Below, piece by piece: positions 27,601-36,531 of a stretch of 64,000 bases of DNA; the stretch's first letter is position 1; each line of letters begins with the position of its first letter. The notes below the pieces were generated by a model that was given only the letters and a program-made list of their open reading frames with translations, had not been told where the DNA came from and ran no database searches. The position numbers and the translations under genes are program-made. This DNA is from Nocardioides aquaticus (GTDB lineage: Bacteria; Actinomycetota; Actinomycetes; Propionibacteriales; Nocardioidaceae), in NCBI RefSeq assembly GCF_018459925.1, contig NZ_CP075371.1, positions 1,736,001-1,800,000 of the forward strand, written 5' to 3'.

Positions 27601-29608
27601 GCTCGGCGTCACCGGACCGGTCCTCGTGCCGGTCGAAGCGCCTGCGTTCCCGTCGGTCCGAGCCGACCCAGAGCGCGATCAGTGCCACGGCCATCACCGC
27701 CAGGGGGTAGTCGCCCAGGGCCCAGCCGATGGAGGCGCCGAGGTTCTGATCCTCCAGCAGGGAGGCGCCCCAATCGCGCTGGAGGCTGGAGAACCAGGAC
27801 TCGGCCAACACCCGGTTGCTCGACATCAGCGACACCGAGAAGAAGGCGTGGAAGCCGAAGGTGACCATCAGCAGCAACGCACGGAACGGGAAGGCCGGCC
27901 GCTCCGGGCCCGGGTCGATGCCGATGAGTGCGTTGCAGAAGAGATAACCCGAGGCGAGGAAGTGCACCACCATCAGCTGGTGGGCGGTGTGGGCCTGCAG
28001 CGACAGCTCGAACAACGAGGAGTAGTAGAAGGCCACCAGGCTGACCACGAACAGGCCCGCTGCGACGACGGGGTGCCCGAGCAGCTGGGCCGGCAGGGAG
28101 TGCACGAGCCGGAGCAGCCACTCGCGGCCGCCGTCGGAGCCGTCCCGGCGGCGGGGGATCGCCCGCATCGCCAGGGTCACCGGCGCTGACAGCACCAGGA
28201 ACATGGGCACCGCCATCGCGATGGTCATGTGCTGGACCATGTGCATGCTGAACAGCACCTCGCCGTACGCGCCGGGTGCTCCGCTGGTGGCCCAGGTGAG
28301 CAGGGACCACCCGAGGACCCAGGTGAACGTACGCAGGGGCGACCAGTGGTCACCGCGCCGGGCCAACCGGCGCACCGCGACCAGGTAGGTCACCACCATC
28401 ATCACGGCGACCGGCAGCCACAGGGAGTCGATGTCCCACCGGGTGAACCAGCCGGCGGCGTCGAGCGCGGGTGGCAGGTCCTTGCCGAGCAGCGACTCGG
28501 CCGCGCTGAGGGGGCGTTCTGCCCCGGGGGCTGCCGGCGGCTCGGTCCGGCTCAGGGCGACGCCGGCCCCGGCCGCCACGGCCAGCACGGCGACGTCGAG
28601 TGCGACGACACGCAGGAATCGCCCCGGCCGCCCGGCCTCCATCTGGTCGATCAGCCTTGCCCGGTGCCACCAACCCAGGGTGCCGACCAGGCCGAGCGCC
28701 GTGACCTTGACGAGCAGCACGGCACCGTAGCCCGACCAGAGGCCCGCGACCTGTTGTAGCCGCAGGGCTGCGCCGAGGGTGCCGGAGACCCCGACGACCA
28801 GGAACGACCACCCGGCCAGGGTCGAGTAGCGGCGCACGACGGTCACCAGCTGCGAGCCGAGCCAGGGACGAGCGAGCGCGATCGCAGCCAGACCTCCTAG
28901 CCACACCGAGGTGCCGAGCAGGTGGAAGGCCTGCAGGTTGACGGCGTCGTCGTGGTTCAGGGTCCCGGCCGCGTGGCCGGTCAGGGCCATCGGCCACAAC
29001 CCGGCCAGGGCAAGGAGGACCAGCAGACCCACGGCACCTTGCCGGCCAGCGACGGTGCACCCGAGTGCCACCAGTGCCGCGATGGCGCTGCTGGCGAACA
29101 GGTAGCGGCCCAGCTCGAAGTTCTGTGCGAAGAACAGGGCCTGGCCCACCAGGCCCGGTTCGGTGAGCGAGACGCCGGCCGCGTCGGCGTAGGTCAGCAC
29201 GATCAGCGCGGCACCGGCAGCGCTCCACGTCGCTGCGGCGAGCAGGGCCAGGTCCACCAGCCGCTGGCGAGGGCCTTCGAGGGCGTCCCGCCTCCCGCCG
29301 TCCTGGGATCTCGTCCTGGTGGCACCGGCGGTGGGACCCACGCACCACGCTGCCACCACGAGCAGGCCGACGGTGAGCATGGCTGCGATGTCACGCACGG
29401 ACTGGACCAGAGGGATCCCGACCCGGACCGCGGCGCCGGGGTCGGGCAGGCCCGGTTCGGTCGATGCAGCCAGGGCCCCCACCGCGAGGAGCAGTCCCAC
29501 AGCAGCGACCGGGGCGGCCAGGACCACGACGTACCGGACGGCAAGGGTGCTCGGCGCGGGCCGGGCAGTCGGCACGGTGCTCGGCACGGTGCTCGGACCC
29601 GCGCTCAT
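27470..29608 (-). CDS. CopD-CtaG fusion, copper import and oxidase assembly
   Basis: The protein has 712 residues and about fifteen membrane segments. The N-terminal half (to about 380) matches the CopD copper-resistance family (GHAAGTLNHDD, FHLLGTSVWLGGLAAIALA). The C-terminal half matches the CtaG/caa3 oxidase assembly family, with MHMVQHMTIAM near 470, AHTAHQLMVVHFLASGY near 560 and FHAFFSVSL. The two halves are known as a fusion in actinobacteria. It probably moves copper with CopC and loads it into cytochrome oxidase. It overlaps the copC stop by 4 nt. The C-terminal 44 codons are antisense to the end of lnt. Confidence 0.92.
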   Translation of the reverse strand: MSAGPSTVPSTVPTARPAPSTLAVRYVVVLAAPVAAVGLLLAVGALAASTEPGLPDPGAAVRVGIPLVQSVRDIAAMLTVGLLVVAAWCVGPTAGATRTRSQDGGRRDALEGPRQRLVDLALLAAATWSAAGAALIVLTYADAAGVSLTEPGLVGQALFFAQNFELGRYLFASSAIAALVALGCTVAGRQGAVGLLVLLALAGLWPMALTGHAAGTLNHDDAVNLQAFHLLGTSVWLGGLAAIALARPWLGSQLVTVVRRYSTLAGWSFLVVGVSGTLGAALRLQQVAGLWSGYGAVLLVKVTALGLVGTLGWWHRARLIDQMEAGRPGRFLRVVALDVAVLAVAAGAGVALSRTEPPAAPGAERPLSAAESLLGKDLPPALDAAGWFTRWDIDSLWLPVAVMMVVTYLVAVRRLARRGDHWSPLRTFTWVLGWSLLTWATSGAPGAYGEVLFSMHMVQHMTIAMAVPMFLVLSAPVTLAMRAIPRRRDGSDGGREWLLRLVHSLPAQLLGHPVVAAGLFVVSLVAFYYSSLFELSLQAHTAHQLMVVHFLASGYLFCNALIGIDPGPERPAFPFRALLLMVTFGFHAFFSVSLMSSNRVLAESWFSSLQRDWGASLLEDQNLGASIGWALGDYPLAVMAVALIALWVGSDRRERRRFDRHEDRSGDAELNAYNDYLARLSGRPGGVVGPPPDPTTTQPAATPPVPAREPDV

Positions 29609-30285
29609 GAGGTCGACTCGCCGGATGGTGCGCGACGCGCACGCAGCCGCCGCGCGCCCACGACCAGCAGCAGAGGGAGCGCGAGCACCACGACGACGAG
29701 CGCGGCCGCGATGGGGAGCCCGGCGGCCGACTCCTGCGCTGCCGGGATGGCGTCGGGGGCGCTGCTCACCGCGCCGGCGCCCGCCTCGTCCTGGGGTGCC
29801 GCGGTGTTCGCCGACACCTCGGGCGACGGCGATGAGGGTGATGATGGTGATGACGTGCTCGGGGCGGCGGCGACGCTGAACTCCACTGCCCCCTCGATCG
29901 GGTGGCCGTCCACCGACGTCACGCGGAACCGCACCTGCCAGGGTGTCGTGCTCGATGCGTCGGGCACGGCGAGCGCCGAGGAGTCGGCAAGCAGGGTGTC
30001 GGTCGATCGGCCCTGGGAGACCGGCAGGCGGCCGAGCTGGCGACTCCCCACGCTCAGCACCACCGCGGCGAGGTCCGGTGAGACGTCCTCGCTGAAGACT
30101 AGTTCGACGGTGCCCGGGGCTCGGGCGACCCGATCACCTGCTGCCGGGGTGGAGCCGACGAGGTCGGTGTGCGCCGAGGCCGGACTCGCCGTGGCAGGGA
30201 TTGCGACGAGCAGGGCGGGCAGCGTCAGCAGCGCCGGGGCGATGATGATCGGGACGCGGTGGGTACGGGCGATGAGCGGGGACAT
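29605..30285 (-). CDS. copC: CopC/YcnJ-type exported copper-binding protein
   Basis: The protein has 226 residues. The start at 30285 gives a signal peptide whose cleavage (SASPASA|HTDL) leaves an N-terminal histidine, the classic Cu(II) ligand of CopC. The domain continues with LVGSTPAAGD, ELVFSEDVSPDL and SVDGHPIEGAVEF, whose histidine is the second ligand. A Ser/Pro linker and a C-terminal membrane helix followed by Arg-rich residues anchor it. It is first in an operon with the CopD-CtaG fusion, under dyad site C. Open frame upstream of 30285 crosses the operator and is not coding. Confidence 0.92.
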   Translation of the reverse strand: MSPLIARTHRVPIIIAPALLTLPALLVAIPATASPASAHTDLVGSTPAAGDRVARAPGTVELVFSEDVSPDLAAVVLSVGSRQLGRLPVSQGRSTDTLLADSSALAVPDASSTTPWQVRFRVTSVDGHPIEGAVEFSVAAAPSTSSPSSPSSPSPEVSANTAAPQDEAGAGAVSSAPDAIPAAQESAAGLPIAAALVVVVLALPLLLVVGARRLRARRAPSGESTS

Positions 30286-30306
30286 CCGGTTCCTGCCTCT
30301 CGGGTC

Positions 30307-30323
30307 TACTATCGAGCAGCGTA
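30307..30323. promoter_or_regulatory. TAC-N11-GTA dyad, site C (copC/CDF divergent promoter)
   Basis: TACTATCGAGCAGCGTA lies midway between the copC gene (start 30285, minus) and the CDF gene (start 30352, plus). It matches the reverse complement of site A at 14 of 17 positions by eye. On the minus strand it includes GATAGT as a -10 for copC; on the plus strand CGTAGT could serve the CDF gene. One bound repressor could silence both. Confidence 0.65.
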
Positions 30324-30351
30324 GTTGGCGTGTGTAGACGAAGGAGGGCGC

Positions 30352-31275
30352 ATGGGTTTCGGACATGGGCACGGGCACGACGGGGGAGGCCCTGCTGGCC
30401 ACGCCGGCGGCCGCCACCGGTGGCGGCTGGCGGTCTCCTTCGCCCTCGTCGCCGGGTTCTTCGTCGTGGAGCTGGTTGCCGGGCTGCTGTCCGGCTCGCT
30501 GGCGCTGCTCTCGGACGCCGGCCACATGGCGGCCGACGTGGTCGCACTGGGTGCGGCGCTGCTCGCCACGAAGATCGCGACGAGGAAGGACACGACGGGT
30601 CGTCGCACCTACGGGTCGTACCGGGCCGAGATCTTCGCCTCCGGCCTCGCGGTCCTGCTGATGCTGGGTGTCTCGGTCTACGTGGTGACCGAGGCCTTTA
30701 CCCGCATCGGTGAGGAGGTCGAGATCGCCACGGGCCCCGTGCTGGTGGTGGGCGTCCTGGGACTCCTGGTCAACGTGGCGGCCCTGATGCTGCTGCGTGC
30801 CGGCTCGGCCGAGTCCCTGAACGTGCGCGGCGCCTACCTCGAGGTCGTCGCTGACACCGTGGGCAGCCTCGGCGTCATCGCCTCCGCCATCCTGATCGCG
30901 ACCACGGGAGCGACCTACTGGGACACCCTCGTCGCCCTGGCCATCGGCCTCTTCGTGGCCGTACGAGCAGTGTTCCTCGGCCGACAGGTCCTTGCAGTGC
31001 TCGGCCAGCACGTCCCCGAGGGCATGGACATGTCCGACGTCACCACCGAGCTGGAAGCGGTAGGCGGTGTGGCGGGGGTCCACGACCTCCACGTCTGGGC
31101 GCTCACGTCAGGGATGCACGTCGCCACCGCCCACCTCGTCGTCGTCCCCGGAGCGGACTCCCAGGACGTCCTGGTCCGGGCCCAGCAGGTGCTCCGCGAG
31201 CAGCACCGCATCGAGCATGCGACGCTCCAGGTCGAGGACGAGCCGTCCCAGGCCTGCCACGAGGTCACCTGGTAG
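30352..31275 (+). CDS. czcD: CzcD-like cation diffusion facilitator
   Basis: The protein has 307 residues. The ATG at 30352 is preceded by AAGGAGGG. The N-terminus is His-rich (GFGHGHGHDGGG), then come six membrane helices with the HxxxD metal site of helix II (SDAGHMAAD, about residue 60) and the matching site of helix V (EVVADTVGS), followed by a cytosolic dimerisation domain with VHDLHVWAL. This is the CDF Zn-type tetrahedral signature, so the most likely substrates are Zn, Co or Cd, exported against protons. It shares its promoter region with copC. Confidence 0.92.
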   Translation: MGFGHGHGHDGGGPAGHAGGRHRWRLAVSFALVAGFFVVELVAGLLSGSLALLSDAGHMAADVVALGAALLATKIATRKDTTGRRTYGSYRAEIFASGLAVLLMLGVSVYVVTEAFTRIGEEVEIATGPVLVVGVLGLLVNVAALMLLRAGSAESLNVRGAYLEVVADTVGSLGVIASAILIATTGATYWDTLVALAIGLFVAVRAVFLGRQVLAVLGQHVPEGMDMSDVTTELEAVGGVAGVHDLHVWALTSGMHVATAHLVVVPGADSQDVLVRAQQVLREQHRIEHATLQVEDEPSQACHEVTW

Positions 31276-32055
31276 GCACCGTGAGACCGACCCCATTGGG
31301 CCGGTGACTCGGAGAGCGGGGTGATCGCCGGTTCTCGCAAGCGGATGAGCTGCACCTTTCGGGTGCGAGGATCGACCATGGTGTCGACCGGGCTGCGGCG
31401 TGCGTGCTGATGTCGTCCCAAGGCCCTGCAAGGCGATATGGGCTGTGGGTGCCCCCCGGCCCAGGGGCGAGAAGCCGCAGACCGCTGTTCGCAGGTCACA
31501 GACGACAACCAAGACCGGCGAAGTTGACCTAGTGAAGAACAGGCCGCTTGTCGGGGCGGTTGGGGTCAGATCCTGCTGCCCTAAGTGGTGGCATGGCCCA
31601 GCGAGCCGTCTCTCGGCCGGCCCGGAGTGATCTGGTTGCCATTCACGGCGCGAATGCCGCAATGGTGGCGGTGGTGGCGGCTTCGGCTATTCCTCGACGC
31701 CAGCGGCTACGTGCCCGAGGTCAGCGGCCAACTCGACGTTGTCACGACGGCTGCGCCCAGCTCGGAATGACGCAGCACCCACTGGTCGAACTCCTCTCGG
31801 GTTCGGTGCCACTGTGGCCGAACGCCGAAACCGGCGGTCGTGGTCGCCCAGATCCAGTTCGAACTGGTCTCAATGCTGCCCACTGGGTTCGTCACTGCAT
31901 TGGTTTTAACCAAGAAGTGGCCAGGACGGACCTGCAGTCCGCGACGGCATCGCCCGACATGGGTGCGACGGTTCCGGAGGGCTGCGAAGCCGGTGGCTGG
32001 CCTCACACAGCCGCCGTCAGCACTGATCGGGCGACGACGCAGAGGGGCGGCCTGC
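31276..32055. other. 780-base gap with no supported gene
   Basis: GC content is lower here than in the neighbours and stop codons occur in all frames. A minus-strand segment near 31707-31930 reads as protein-like (TSSNWIWATTTAGFGVRP and EEFDQWVLRHSELGAAVV), but it runs without a start into the antisense of cadD, so it may be a gene remnant. No terminal repeats or hairpins were found. Confidence 0.4.
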
Positions 32056-32646
32056 TCACAGCCCGAAGGCGCCGCCCTCGACCAGGATGACCACGCCGAG
32101 GCCGATGAGCACGAGGGGGAACAGGACCTGCTCCCAGCGCTCGAGCACTTCGGCGATCGGCTTCCGGGTGGCGACGAACTTTGCCGCCACCACCAGGACA
32201 ACGACCAGGGCCAAGAACACGACGCAGTAGGCCACGAGGGCACCCGTGCCGACGGAGAGGAACACCGGGACATAGACCCCGATGTTGTCTCCGCCGTTGG
32301 CAAACGTCACTGCTGCCACGACCCAGGCGCTGATCACCCGCCCCTCCATCGCTTCGTCCTCGTCGTCCCCGTTGCGCCAGACCTGCCAGGCGGCGTGCAG
32401 GCCCAGTAACAGCGGAATCAGACCGAAGTACGGAATGGCGTCGACGGGAAGGAACAACCCGGCCCCGAGTGTCACCGCGAGGGAGGCGAGGAGGATGCCG
32501 CTGAACCCCAGGTACTGGCCGAGGACGATCTTGGCCGTCGTGCCCCGCTGTCCGGCTCCGCGAGCAAAGAACAGAGACAGAACGATGATGTCGTCGATAT
32601 TGGTGACCAGGAAGAGGCCAATTGCTTGAAGCGCGGAGGGGACCAT
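32056..32646 (-). CDS. cadD: CadD-family cadmium resistance transporter
   Basis: The protein has 196 residues. I chose the ATG at 32646 because AAGGA lies about 8 bases upstream and the product then has the family's usual length; the frame stays open 45 codons further. Five to six membrane helices carry the two repeat motifs LVTNIDDIIVLSLFF and FANGGDNIGVYVPVF, whose Asp pairs are the family signature. CadD members confer cadmium resistance, possibly by export. The gene stands alone between a gene-poor stretch and the lspA-ATPase-arsR operon on the same strand. Confidence 0.9.
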   Translation of the reverse strand: MVPSALQAIGLFLVTNIDDIIVLSLFFARGAGQRGTTAKIVLGQYLGFSGILLASLAVTLGAGLFLPVDAIPYFGLIPLLLGLHAAWQVWRNGDDEDEAMEGRVISAWVVAAVTFANGGDNIGVYVPVFLSVGTGALVAYCVVFLALVVVLVVAAKFVATRKPIAEVLERWEQVLFPLVLIGLGVVILVEGGAFGL

Positions 32647-32806
32647 GGCGGTTGCGTTCCTTCTGAGTACGGTCGTGGCGATGGGATCGCGGGCAGCCCA
32701 ACCTGTCGCGGCCCCGTGACGACGGGCACTGTGCGCGGTGTCTCTGCGCGCCCCAAGAGCACCGGGCAGGAGCCCTCGCATCAGTGTTGGCTGGATGGGC
32801 GGCCGG

Positions 32807-33306
32807 TTAATTCTCTTCTCTGGCCACCGTGCGTTCGGGGCGGAATTGCAGCATGGCGATCACGAGGAAACCGGTGACCAAGAAGGTGTCGGCGAGGTTG
32901 AAAGTAGGCCACCAACCGGTGTGCAGGTAGTCGGTGACGACGCCGTCGCGGGCACGGTCGATGACGTTGGCGACGGCGCCGCCGAGGACGGCCCCCCGGC
33001 GATCCGCTCGATCCACCCGGCACGTGGGGCTCGATGCCACACATACGCCGCCAGGGCGATGGAGATCACGGTGGTGATCGCCACGATGACGCCCACCGGG
33101 AGCTCGTTGCCCATGCTGAACGCTACGCCCGAGTTGTACCCCAGCCGCAGCTGGAGCAGTCCGAGGTCGACGGTGGAGTCGGCGAGCCGCGCCTCGGAGA
33201 CGGCTTTGGCGACGAGGTCGATCGACGCCGCTGTGAGGGCCACCAGCACCACCGCCGTTCGACCCATCCGAGGTCGCCGGACGGCTGACCTGGTACCGCC
33301 GGTCAC
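32807..33306 (-). pseudogene. lspA: Signal peptidase II with a one-base frameshift
   Basis: Two frames together make one LspA. The first (start 33306) gives RTAVVLVALTAASIDLVAK, then LGYNSGVAFSMGNE and a helix ending WIERIAGG. The rest continues in another frame as GAVLGGAVANVIDRAR and PTFNLADTFLVTG, which holds both catalytic aspartates (NxxDR and NxAD), and ends at 32807. The break is at a run of six C at 32992-32997; a seventh C restores the frame. As written the product lacks the active site. It is the last gene of an arsR-ATPase-lspA operon, overlapping the ATPase stop by 4 nt. A sequencing error in the homopolymer is equally possible. Confidence 0.85.
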
Positions 33307-35273
33307 CTGACCGAGACTTCCATCGTCGGCGAAAGCAGGGCCGGCTGCGGAGCCGGCGCGGGCGGCAGCGGACGTGCGCGCCCGGCGCGGACCGCGTTGC
33401 CGATCACGAGGATCTCGGCGACCTCGTGGACGAGGACCACCGCGGCCAGGCCAAGCAGACCGAAAGCGGCGAGCGGGATGAGGACGGCGATCAGGCCCAG
33501 GGAGAGGCCGACGTTCTGCAGCATGATCGATCGGGCGCGGCGGGCGTGGCTCAGGCTGTGGGGCAGGTGGCGCAGGTCCTCACCCATGAGCGCAACGTCG
33601 GCGGTCTCGATGGCCACGTCGCTGCCCATCGCACCCATGGCGATCCCGACGTCAGCGGTGGCTAGGGCGGGGGCGTCGTTGACGCCATCGCCGACCATGG
33701 CGGTGGGTCGTTGCTCGCGAAGCCGGCGGATGATGGCCGACTTGTCCTCGGGACGGAGGTCGGCATGCACCTCAGTGATGCCGGCTTGGGCGGCCAGGGC
33801 GGTCGCGGTGCGCACGTTGTCGCCGGTGAGCATCGCGACCTGGTAGCCGTCGGCGCGCAGGCGGGCCACGACCTCGGCTGCTTCGGGCCGCAGATCGTCG
33901 CGGACCGCGAGGGCGCCGATCACAACTCCGCCGAACTCCACGAGTACGGCGGTGGCGCCCGCCTCCTGCATGCGCCGCACCGGGTCGGCGAGCTCACCGG
34001 CCGGGATCCAACCTGGGCGCCCCAGGCGCGCGGGTCGACCGCCGACGGTTCCGGTGAGCCCGGCGCCCGTGACGGACTCGACGCCCTCGGCGTCACGGTG
34101 CTGCGAAACGGCGGCGAGGATGGCGCGGGCCAGGGGATGCTCGCTCCGGGACTCGAGGGCGGCGGCCACGTCGAGGATCTGCTCGCGGGTGTGGCCGGGT
34201 GCGGCGGTGACGTTGACGACGGTCGGCTCGTTGCGGGTCAATGTGCCTGTCTTGTCCAAAGCGACGCTCCGGATCCGCCCAAGTGCCTCAAGGGCGGCGC
34301 CGCCCTTGACCAGGGCGCCGATGCGGCTCGCGGCGCCGACTGCGGCGACCACGGTGACCGGCACGGAGATCGCTAGTGCACAGGGGGAGGCAGCGACCAG
34401 GACGACCAGGGCACGCTCGATCCAGGTGGCGGGGTCGCCGAGCAGGCTGCCGACGACGGCGATAACGGCGGCAAGGACCATGATCCCGGGGACCAGGGGT
34501 TTGGCGATCCGGTCGGCCAAGCGCTGTGCGTCGCCCTTGCGAGACTGTTCTGCCTCGACGATGTTGACGATGCGGGCCAGGGAGTTGTCGTCGGCGGTGG
34601 TGGTGACCTCGACCTCAAGGACACCGGTGCCGTTGATGCAGCCGGCGTAGACGGCGTCGCCCGGACTGGCTTCGACCGGGACGGATTCGCCGGTGAGGGC
34701 CGAAACATCAAGGGCGGTGCGGCCGACCCGGATGATGCCGTCGGTCGCGAGCCGTTCACCGGGCCGGACCAGGAGCAGGTCACCGATAACGAGATCGGCG
34801 GGCGCGATGGTGACCTGCTTGCCGTCGCGAAGAATCGTGGCCTCCACCGGGACGAGATTCAGAAGGGCGCGCAGGCCGCGACGGGTGCGGGCCACGGCGT
34901 ACTCCTCCAGCCCCTCGCTGATGGAGTAGAGGAAGGCCAGCATCGCCGCCTCGGTGACCTGACCGAGGACGACAGCGCCTACGGCGGCGATCGTCATCAG
35001 GGTGCCGACGCCGATCCTGCCCTTACCCAGCCGTCTCAACGTGCTGGGTACGAAGGTCCAGGCGCCGAGTGCCAGGGCGACAGCGTTGAGCGAGGTCACC
35101 ATGCTTGGGGAGGCGTCACTCAGATCAGCCGCGTAACCGGCGACCAGGAAGAGCCCGGCCAGAGCGGCGAATTGCAGTTCGCTGACCTCCCATAGCCGTT
35201 CCGGCTCGAGCTTCCCCGCTCCGTTGTCGTCGCTGCGTGGTTCGTCGGGGCCGCAGCCGCAGGCGTCGGTCAC
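33303..35273 (-). CDS. Heavy-metal P1B-type ATPase with SPC motif
   Basis: The protein has 656 residues. There is a short Cys-rich start (DACGCGPDE) but no classical N-terminal metal-binding domain. The order is: membrane helices, actuator domain with ALTGESVPVE, transmembrane metal site SPCAL near residue 296, phosphorylation site DKTGTLT near 339, the P-domain GDGVNDAP motif, and a C-terminal helix with VLVHEVAEILVIGN. SPC instead of CPC is described for P1B-4 type pumps moving Co, Zn or Cd rather than Cu(I). It is translated with the upstream ArsR-type regulator (4-nt overlap) and the downstream lspA. Confidence 0.9.
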   Translation of the reverse strand: MTDACGCGPDEPRSDDNGAGKLEPERLWEVSELQFAALAGLFLVAGYAADLSDASPSMVTSLNAVALALGAWTFVPSTLRRLGKGRIGVGTLMTIAAVGAVVLGQVTEAAMLAFLYSISEGLEEYAVARTRRGLRALLNLVPVEATILRDGKQVTIAPADLVIGDLLLVRPGERLATDGIIRVGRTALDVSALTGESVPVEASPGDAVYAGCINGTGVLEVEVTTTADDNSLARIVNIVEAEQSRKGDAQRLADRIAKPLVPGIMVLAAVIAVVGSLLGDPATWIERALVVLVAASPCALAISVPVTVVAAVGAASRIGALVKGGAALEALGRIRSVALDKTGTLTRNEPTVVNVTAAPGHTREQILDVAAALESRSEHPLARAILAAVSQHRDAEGVESVTGAGLTGTVGGRPARLGRPGWIPAGELADPVRRMQEAGATAVLVEFGGVVIGALAVRDDLRPEAAEVVARLRADGYQVAMLTGDNVRTATALAAQAGITEVHADLRPEDKSAIIRRLREQRPTAMVGDGVNDAPALATADVGIAMGAMGSDVAIETADVALMGEDLRHLPHSLSHARRARSIMLQNVGLSLGLIAVLIPLAAFGLLGLAAVVLVHEVAEILVIGNAVRAGRARPLPPAPAPQPALLSPTMEVSVR

Positions 35274-35674
35274 AGTCCGGGGCCCTTCGTGGTGGTGGTC
35301 GGAGTGCCTGGCTCAGATTCGGCAGTGGTGCCGGAGGGGCCGAAACGGGGGCAGAGTTCGACCCTCTCGCCAGTCAACGCGAGCAGTTGCTCGGCAGCGC
35401 CGAGCAGGTCCACCAGCTGAGGGTGGGCAATGGAGTAGAAGACCTGGCGTCCCTCCGGTCGGCCGACGATCAGCCCGCAGTCACGCAAGCAAGCGAGGTG
35501 ACCGGACACAGTGCCCTGTGCCAGTCCGAGGGCCTCGGTGAGATCCACCACGCGACGCTCGCCGCCGCCTGCGAGCTGGCGGATGATGGAGAGTCGATTG
35601 CGGTCCCCGAGGCCGTGGAACAGTGCCGCTCCCCGCAGTAGAGCTGGGTCGGATATCGCCGTTGTCATTGGCAT
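35270..35674 (-). CDS. ArsR/SmtB-family metalloregulator
   Basis: The protein has 134 residues. I took the ATG at 35674 (another ATG two codons on). The winged helix runs GDRNRLSIIRQLAGG, VVDLTEALGLAQGTVSGHLA and LIVGRPEGRQVFYSI. Cysteines are in CLRDCG and in the tail ELCPRFG, a CmtR-like distribution in which cysteines of the recognition helix and tail bind Cd or Pb. It should repress its own operon with the P1B ATPase and lspA until metal binds. The stop overlaps the ATPase start by 4 nt. Confidence 0.88.
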   Translation of the reverse strand: MPMTTAISDPALLRGAALFHGLGDRNRLSIIRQLAGGGERRVVDLTEALGLAQGTVSGHLACLRDCGLIVGRPEGRQVFYSIAHPQLVDLLGAAEQLLALTGERVELCPRFGPSGTTAESEPGTPTTTTKGPGL

Positions 35675-36381
35675 AGCCCGATGATAGCGATGAGAAGTTG
35701 GGTCGTCTACCCCGGGTGATTGCGGCCGGAAGGTTAGACATCTGGGGTGACGGCGGTGCACGTCGTGAGAGGCAGGACGGAGACTTGAGGCAAGGCCTCG
35801 TCCGAGGTGGACCTCGACGGCGCCTAGGAGTACGCCGCCGGCGCCGCCGCGCTGCGTACCCAGGCCACGCCCTATGCTCTGTGCATCCAAAGCGTGGTGG
35901 TGGTCGCTGTGCTGTTGCTGGGGATTCCGGCCTGCCTGTTCAAGACGGGACACCGGGACGGGTTGACCTCGCGTGTCTGCCTGTACCCCTCGGCGGCACC
36001 GCCGAGCCCGGCCGGGTTGGGAGGGGGAGTTCCCCGCGCATCGAGTAGTCGTCGGATTTAGCGTGCAGCCCGACTTCCTGGTGGCCTCGGCGAGCGACCG
36101 ACGCGCTGGACTCCGCTGCTGGGGCCGATTAGCTGCATTGTCTTCGGTGTGTGTGGATGGACTGCGATGTCTTGCGGCGTTACGGCCTCGCCGGGCGCAC
36201 GCTGCAACGACATGAAGATCCCCACGCTGGAGGGCCGCCTGGCGTCTTCACCATCGAAGCTGCCGTTCGGGAGTCGTCGGCGTGCACTGAAGGCAAGTTA
36301 CCTCGTTGTGAGTCCCCCGGCCGTGTGTGGGCCGGCTTTCGGCGCCACCGCGTGCGATCCTGCGCACCGACCCTGCCAGGC
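35675..36381. other. 707-base gap without a supported gene
   Basis: This holds the promoter of the arsR-ATPase operon near 35680-35710 (ATAGCGATGAGAAG) but no complete gene. One + strand segment around 35850-35950 reads as a membrane helix (SVVVVAVLLLGIPACLF) after an in-frame stop, so it may be a relic of a small membrane protein gene. Nothing else is supported. Confidence 0.4.
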
Positions 36382-36531
36382 CTAGTCGTCGTCGCGTTGG
36401 TGGCGCGCCTCACGGGCATCGCGCCTGCGCCCCCGCGCCACGAGGTAGACCAGGGCGAGGGTGGCGACGACCGTGATCAACGCGATCACCAGGGTCGCGG
36501 CCTCCGACCCGCCACCGCCGCCCTCAGACAC
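36382..36531 (-). CDS. 49-residue single-span membrane protein after ccsB
   Basis: The GTG at 36531 lies 8 bases inside the end of ccsB, so translation is coupled. The product has a Gly-rich start, one membrane helix (ATLVIALITVVATLALVYLVA, near residues 12-31) and a strongly charged Arg/Asp tail. Small single-span proteins of this type are common at the end of cytochrome c maturation operons, like the CcmD class, but I see no specific match. Too short for most gene callers; the coupling and the clean topology support it. Confidence 0.6.
   Translation of the reverse strand: MSEGGGGGSEAATLVIALITVVATLALVYLVARGRRRDAREARHQRDDD

Noticed and set aside
30286..31092. N-terminal extension of copC on the minus strand
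   Set aside because: It crosses the divergent promoter and the CDF gene; the CopC signal peptide starts properly at 30285.
31548..32090. + strand frame of 180 codons in the gene-poor stretch
   Set aside because: It has no domain, no ribosome site and runs into the antisense of cadD.
35698..36048. + strand frame of 116 codons
   Set aside because: Arg/Gly-rich; the only protein-like segment in the area is in another frame and follows a stop codon.
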